The notes under the pieces: model-generated | What the model was told of the DNA's origin: nothing | The model's database searches: none | What the model saw: only the letters and a program-made list of their open reading frames with translations | Shown: positions 60,398-64,000 of the stretch, piece after piece | Position numbering within the stretch: position 1 is the first letter of the stretch | How the letters are laid out: each line of letters opens with the position of its first letter | Translations under genes and position numbers: made by a program | NCBI RefSeq assembly: GCF_042660285.1 | Contig: NZ_JBHSTP010000002.1 | Span: 716,799 to 780,798 of the forward strand | Direction: 5' to 3' | Origin: Luethyella okanaganae | GTDB taxonomy: Bacteria > Actinomycetota > Actinomycetes > Actinomycetales > Microbacteriaceae | Length of the DNA stretch: 64,000 nt

Positions 60398-61926
60398 CTC
60401 TTCCGGTCGAAGTGGGTTTTCGCGGTGACGAGCACGCGTTCGCGGGGATCGCGGGCAGCGCCGACGGTGCCCGCGGCCTCGCCCTGGATGACGCGCTCGT
60501 GAAGCATCGGCACCGCGGCGCCGGTCGCGATGATCGTCGCCTCGGCGTCGCTGATGGCCTCTCGCCGTGCCTCTCCGGCCGCGGTCGCCGAGGCCGCCTC
60601 GATCGCCGCGTCGACGGCGGGGTCGCAGAGCTGTGAGATGTTGAAGGTGCCGTCGCAGTGGAAGTCGCTGTACAGGTACGCCACCGGATCACCGGAGTCG
60701 ATCACGGTCGCGCGCGACAGGATGAAGGCGTCGAACGAGCCGGCGAGGGCATCCGCCTCGATGTACTGGTACTCCCGAACATCCTGGGTCACGACGAAGC
60801 CGGCCGCCTCGAGCTGCTGCTGAAGCAGCACCGCCACCTCGGGCAGCTCGGCGCGGTCGGTGAAAGTGCCCAAGGTGATCGGCACGCCGTTGACGGATGC
60901 GGCTTGGGCGGCGGCATCGAGCGTCTTCCGGTACGCCGGGCGGTCGCGCAGCTCAGCCGCCCACGGCAGTGCAGGTCCGAGGAGGCCTGATGCCTCGTCG
61001 GCCCTGCCCTCGTAGACGTTCGCGACGATGGTCGCGCGCTCGACGGCGGCAGCGGCAGCGGCTCGCACGCCCGGGTCGGAGAACGGACCGGTCTCGGTGT
61101 TGAGGTACAGGGTGTTGGTGCGCGGCATCGGCACCTCGTAGACGAGGTCTTGGTCGAGCAAGGCGACCTGGCTCACCGGGATCGCCTCGACGATGTCCGC
61201 CGTCCCGGTGCGCAGGGCAGCGGCGCGTGCCGTGCCGTCTGGCACGAAGGAGACGTCGATTCCCGAGGCGATCGCCGGGGTTCCCCAGTAGTCTTCGTTG
61301 CGGTCGAGCGTCGCCGAGGACGTGCCATCGACAGACGTGAGCACGAAGGGGCCGGTTCCCGCCTTCACCGGGTTCACCACGCCGTCTGCCCCATAGGCGC
61401 TCTGGGCGAGGATCGACAATTGCGGGCTCGACAACCTCTGCGGAACGAGCGGGTCGACATCGGCTGTCGTGATGCGCACCGTCTCGCCGTCGACGGCGAC
61501 TGTCAGCTCGACGCCGTTGAGGATGCGCGGCACCGGTGTGGCGGCTGCGGCCACCGTGAGCGAGTGCGCGACGGCCTCTGCGGTCAGCTCGGTACCGTCA
61601 TGGAAGCGCACGCCGTCGCGGATCGTGAAGACCCAGCCGTGGTCGCCCTCCTGCTTCCATTCCGTGGCGAGCGCGGGTTGCGCGTCACCGTTGTCGTCGA
61701 GCACGACGAGTGTTTCTGCGGTGCTCCATCTCGAGAGTTTGAAGGCGTCATCGCTCAGTGGTGTAAGGCCGGACCGCGGCGGGTTGAGCATGGCGATGCT
61801 GACGCGACCGCCGTCATCCGACGAGGTGGCCGTGGCCGCGCTGAAGCAGCCGGTGAGAGCGAGGGTGCTCGAGACGACGAGGCCGGCGAGCACGAGGCTT
61901 CGCCGAAGTCTGGGTGGGTGTTCCAT
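60394..61926 (-). CDS. ABC transporter solute-binding lipoprotein (family 5, DppA/NikA-like)
   Basis: A 510-residue lipoprotein with signal peptide and lipobox LTGC (Cys near residue 27). It shows the family-5 pattern EWKQEGDHGWVFTIRDGVRFHDG, AGTGPFVLTSVDG and NEDYWG. Peptides, nickel or metallophores are the usual ligands. ATG 61926 has an AAAGGA site. The upstream operator suggests metal control. Confidence 0.87.
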   Translation of the reverse strand: MEHPPRLRRSLVLAGLVVSSTLALTGCFSAATATSSDDGGRVSIAMLNPPRSGLTPLSDDAFKLSRWSTAETLVVLDDNGDAQPALATEWKQEGDHGWVFTIRDGVRFHDGTELTAEAVAHSLTVAAAATPVPRILNGVELTVAVDGETVRITTADVDPLVPQRLSSPQLSILAQSAYGADGVVNPVKAGTGPFVLTSVDGTSSATLDRNEDYWGTPAIASGIDVSFVPDGTARAAALRTGTADIVEAIPVSQVALLDQDLVYEVPMPRTNTLYLNTETGPFSDPGVRAAAAAAVERATIVANVYEGRADEASGLLGPALPWAAELRDRPAYRKTLDAAAQAASVNGVPITLGTFTDRAELPEVAVLLQQQLEAAGFVVTQDVREYQYIEADALAGSFDAFILSRATVIDSGDPVAYLYSDFHCDGTFNISQLCDPAVDAAIEAASATAAGEARREAISDAEATIIATGAAVPMLHERVIQGEAAGTVGAARDPRERVLVTAKTHFDRKR

Positions 61927-62088
61927 TGGTTCCTTTCGATGGGGTGGTTCTGGGCTGGGCGGGGAGACGGTGATGCGTGGGGACACGGTGAAGGGGTGGT
62001 ACGCCGGTGAAGGTGAAGGTGTGGTGCGCCGGTGTCGATCGTGCTTCCGCGGCCCGTTGCCCGGCCAGCGGATCTGCGGTTCGGAGAC

Positions 62089-62901
62089 TCATGGGTGCTG
62101 TCGGCACCGCGAGTGCGGCAGTGTCGGAATCGCGGCGAGCAACGCCCTGGTGCTGTCGTGCCGCGGCGACGATAGGAGGTCCGTCGTCGCGCGGTCCTCC
62201 ACGATCCGCCCGTGCGACATCACTGCGGTGCGTTCGCACGCCCCGGCGACCACAGTGAGGTCGTGGGAGACCATCAGCAGGGCCATCCCCCCGCCGTGGC
62301 AGAGCTCGTGCAGAACGTCCATCACCTGGTTGCGCAAAGGCAGATCCAGACCTGAGACCGGTTCATCGGCGACCAGCAGTCGTGGTCGCGTCGCGATCGC
62401 CCGTGCGAGAGCCACACGTTGAGCCTGCCCGCCGGATAGCTGGGCCGGACGGCGATCCAGCACGGCGTTGCCGAGTCCCACCCGGCCGAGCGCCTCGTCG
62501 ATGACGGCGTCGTGATCTCCCGGTACGCGCAACCGGCGGAGAGGCTCGGCGACGAGAGTGCGCACGCTCATCCGCGGGTCGAGCGACGACGCCGGGTCCT
62601 GCGGCACATATTGGACGAGTCGGCGATACCAGCGCAGGGCGCGTACAGGGCCGGGCCGGATCGTCCGGCCATCGAAGCGGATGTCGCCCGCGTCGATCGG
62701 ATCGATCGCGAGGATGGCGCGGAGCAGCGTCGACTTTCCCGAACCCGAGGAACCCACGAGTCCGACGCGCTCCCCTGCTGCGATCGTGAGGGAGACCCGG
62801 TCGAGGCCGCGATGAATCCGCGGGCGTTGCCACAGCGTCGTCGATATGGCGTAGTCGCGCGTGACGGCCGTGGCCGAGAGCAAGGGCATCCGCGGGTTCA
62901 C
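62089..62901 (-). CDS. ABC transporter ATP-binding protein (DppF/NikE-like)
   Basis: A 270-residue ATPase. Walker A is GSSGSGKST, signature LSGGQAQRVALARA, Walker B LLVADEPVSGLDLP. It begins with GTG overlapping the partner ATPase by 4 bp (GTGA). It pairs with the upstream DppD-like ATPase. Confidence 0.9.
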   Translation of the reverse strand: MNPRMPLLSATAVTRDYAISTTLWQRPRIHRGLDRVSLTIAAGERVGLVGSSGSGKSTLLRAILAIDPIDAGDIRFDGRTIRPGPVRALRWYRRLVQYVPQDPASSLDPRMSVRTLVAEPLRRLRVPGDHDAVIDEALGRVGLGNAVLDRRPAQLSGGQAQRVALARAIATRPRLLVADEPVSGLDLPLRNQVMDVLHELCHGGGMALLMVSHDLTVVAGACERTAVMSHGRIVEDRATTDLLSSPRHDSTRALLAAIPTLPHSRCRQHP

Positions 62902-63752
62902 GGGCTGACCTCGCGGGCGGGGCCGGGGGACGGGAGCCCAGACGTTGAGGTGGGGTCGACCTGGCTCGCGAGGTGGAGGGCGCTGACGGTGACGGACGCC
63001 GCGTCGATGAGGGCGCGGGTGTACGGATGCTGCGGGGCCGCGATGAGCTCATCCATCGGGGCCGACTCGACGGCGCGGCCACCGGCGAGCACGATCGCGC
63101 GCTCGCAGAGCTTGGCGGCGACCGCCAGATCGTGGGTGATGAGGAGGAGCGTCATCCGTCGGTCATCGCTGAGTTCGCGCAGCAGGTCGAGCACGCGCGC
63201 CTGCGTGACCACGTCGAGAGCGGTCGTCGGCTCGTCGGCCACGACGAGGCCGGGGGTGCCCGCGAGGGCCACGGCGATGCAGATGCGCTGGCGCTGGCCG
63301 CCGCTCAGCTCGCCTGGATAGCGAGCGAGCAGTCGGCGCGGCTGCTCGATGCCGACCCGAGCGAGCAGGGACTCGACGGCGGTATCGGCCGCCCGCCCCC
63401 GGACTCCTCGGCGCAGGAAAGGCTGCAACAGTTGTCGGCGGACGGTGACGAGCGGGTTGAGGCTCGACAGGGAGTCCTGGAAGATTGCAGCGGCACGTGC
63501 CTCAGGCGGCCGGCGGGATATCGGCACCCCGGCGACCTCATGTCCGCGGATGTCGATGCTTCCGGTGACTCGCGTGGTGGCCGCCAGCGTTCCCGTCAGT
63601 GCTGCGGCGATCGTGCTCTTGCCGCTTCCCGAAGCTCCGAGGAGGCACAGCCGCTCGCCGTTCTTGAGCTCGAAGTCGAGTCCGCTCACGACCGGCTGGC
63701 CGTCGATCGAGACCGAGAGGTTCGTCACCGAGAGCATCGTCGTCTCGTCCAT
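62898..63752 (-). CDS. ABC transporter ATP-binding protein (DppD/NikD-like)
   Basis: A 284-residue ATPase. Walker A is GASGSGKSTIAAAL, the Q-loop area is AAIFQDSLSSLNPL, the signature LSGGQRQRICIAVA and Walker B VVADEPTTALDV. It is the first gene of the importer operon and has an AAGGGAG site before the ATG. Confidence 0.9.
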   Translation of the reverse strand: MDETTMLSVTNLSVSIDGQPVVSGLDFELKNGERLCLLGASGSGKSTIAAALTGTLAATTRVTGSIDIRGHEVAGVPISRRPPEARAAAIFQDSLSSLNPLVTVRRQLLQPFLRRGVRGRAADTAVESLLARVGIEQPRRLLARYPGELSGGQRQRICIAVALAGTPGLVVADEPTTALDVVTQARVLDLLRELSDDRRMTLLLITHDLAVAAKLCERAIVLAGGRAVESAPMDELIAAPQHPYTRALIDAASVTVSALHLASQVDPTSTSGLPSPGPAREVSP

Positions 63753-63932
63753 TCGGTTCTCCCTTCTGTGGCGCTCGCAATCGATCGACTGCCGGCGGCG
63801 TGTGGCGTGGATCTGCGTCGCTGGCTTGGTATGGGGTGCGGCATCGTGCCCGCATGGGGTCTGATGCGAGGTGGTCCGACATCGCGCGATATCGAGTGTC
63901 GCTGGCTCAATCCCCTTCGCCCCAAACAGTAC

Positions 63933-63949
63933 ATGATAATCATTATCAT
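63933..63949. promoter_or_regulatory. Fur/Zur-family operator
   Basis: ATGATAATCATTATCAT is a perfect 8-1-8 palindrome matching the 7-1-7 core of Fur and Zur boxes. It lies 181 bp upstream of the first ABC gene on the minus strand. It could also serve a gene beyond the right end of the window. Confidence 0.75.
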
Positions 63950-63955
63950 TTAGGA

Positions 63956-64000
63956 TCCCCGCCCGCCCCCGCCCCCGGCCCCCCGCCCCCCCGCCCCCCC
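63956..64000 (-). repeat. G-rich (minus strand) tract at the window end
   Basis: The plus strand is almost pure C with scattered G; the minus strand has at least four runs of five or more G and could form a G-quadruplex. It may be genuine or a sequence-end artefact. Confidence 0.5.

Overview
The window is high-GC, densely coding DNA. A complete menaquinone pathway, cytochrome c biogenesis system II, a short archaeal-type AspRS, Tad pili and actinobacterial regulator families all point to an actinobacterium, most likely of the family Microbacteriaceae (inference from gene content and order; no 16S rRNA is present).

Layout. 1-6.7 kb: copper chaperone behind a CsoR-like operator, aspS, then a histidine phosphatase - TlpA - CcdA - ResB - CcsB operon for cytochrome c maturation. 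6.8-21.1 kb: menaquinone synthesis (menC, menB, menE, menA, menD, menF, menG and a polyprenyl diphosphate synthase) with ppk2, DUF4229-like and PLDc_N-like membrane proteins and an FprA-type ferredoxin reductase; between menF and menG lies a 5-copy, exactly 61-bp periodic CRISPR-like array. 21.1-29.5 kb: complete Tad pilus locus (prepilin peptidase, Flp, TadE, TadG-like, CpaB, TadZ, TadA, TadB, TadC). 29.7-35.1 kb: serine hydrolase, class-III aminotransferase behind a truncated membrane-protein tail, Tat-exported intradiol dioxygenase, YajQ.

35.5-49.4 kb is the most unusual part. A phosphate-type ABC transporter (pstC, pstA ... pstB) is interrupted by seven surface or secreted genes: a membrane-anchored PstS-like protein, a 906-residue protein with PstS-like segments, a secreted PstS-like protein, a WxL-like protein, a DUF916-like WxL-interacting protein, a Gly/Asn-rich membrane protein and a sortase-fold protein that appears to have lost its catalytic His and Cys. 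I read this as a cell-wall-associated solute-capture apparatus attached to a Pst transporter; the function is inference. A lytic transglycosylase and a PASTA Ser/Thr kinase follow.

53.3-56.6 kb: a tRNA-Tyr gene carries a 3.2-kb integrated element bounded by 47-bp direct repeats, with a PadR regulator, two small genes, an unknown coiled-coil protein and a multiply frameshifted integrase. 56.6-58.5 kb is a graveyard of IS remnants and small membrane genes with long perfect hairpins. 58.5-64 kb: an oligopeptide/nickel-type ABC importer with a fused DppB-DppC permease and a Fur/Zur-like palindrome upstream.

Two genome-wide habits are visible. Many genes have a TAGRCT-like -10 box ending 6-8 nt before the start codon, implying leaderless mRNAs. 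Intergenic regions are rich in short tandem repeats (several of 13 bp), REP-like dyads and long hairpins.
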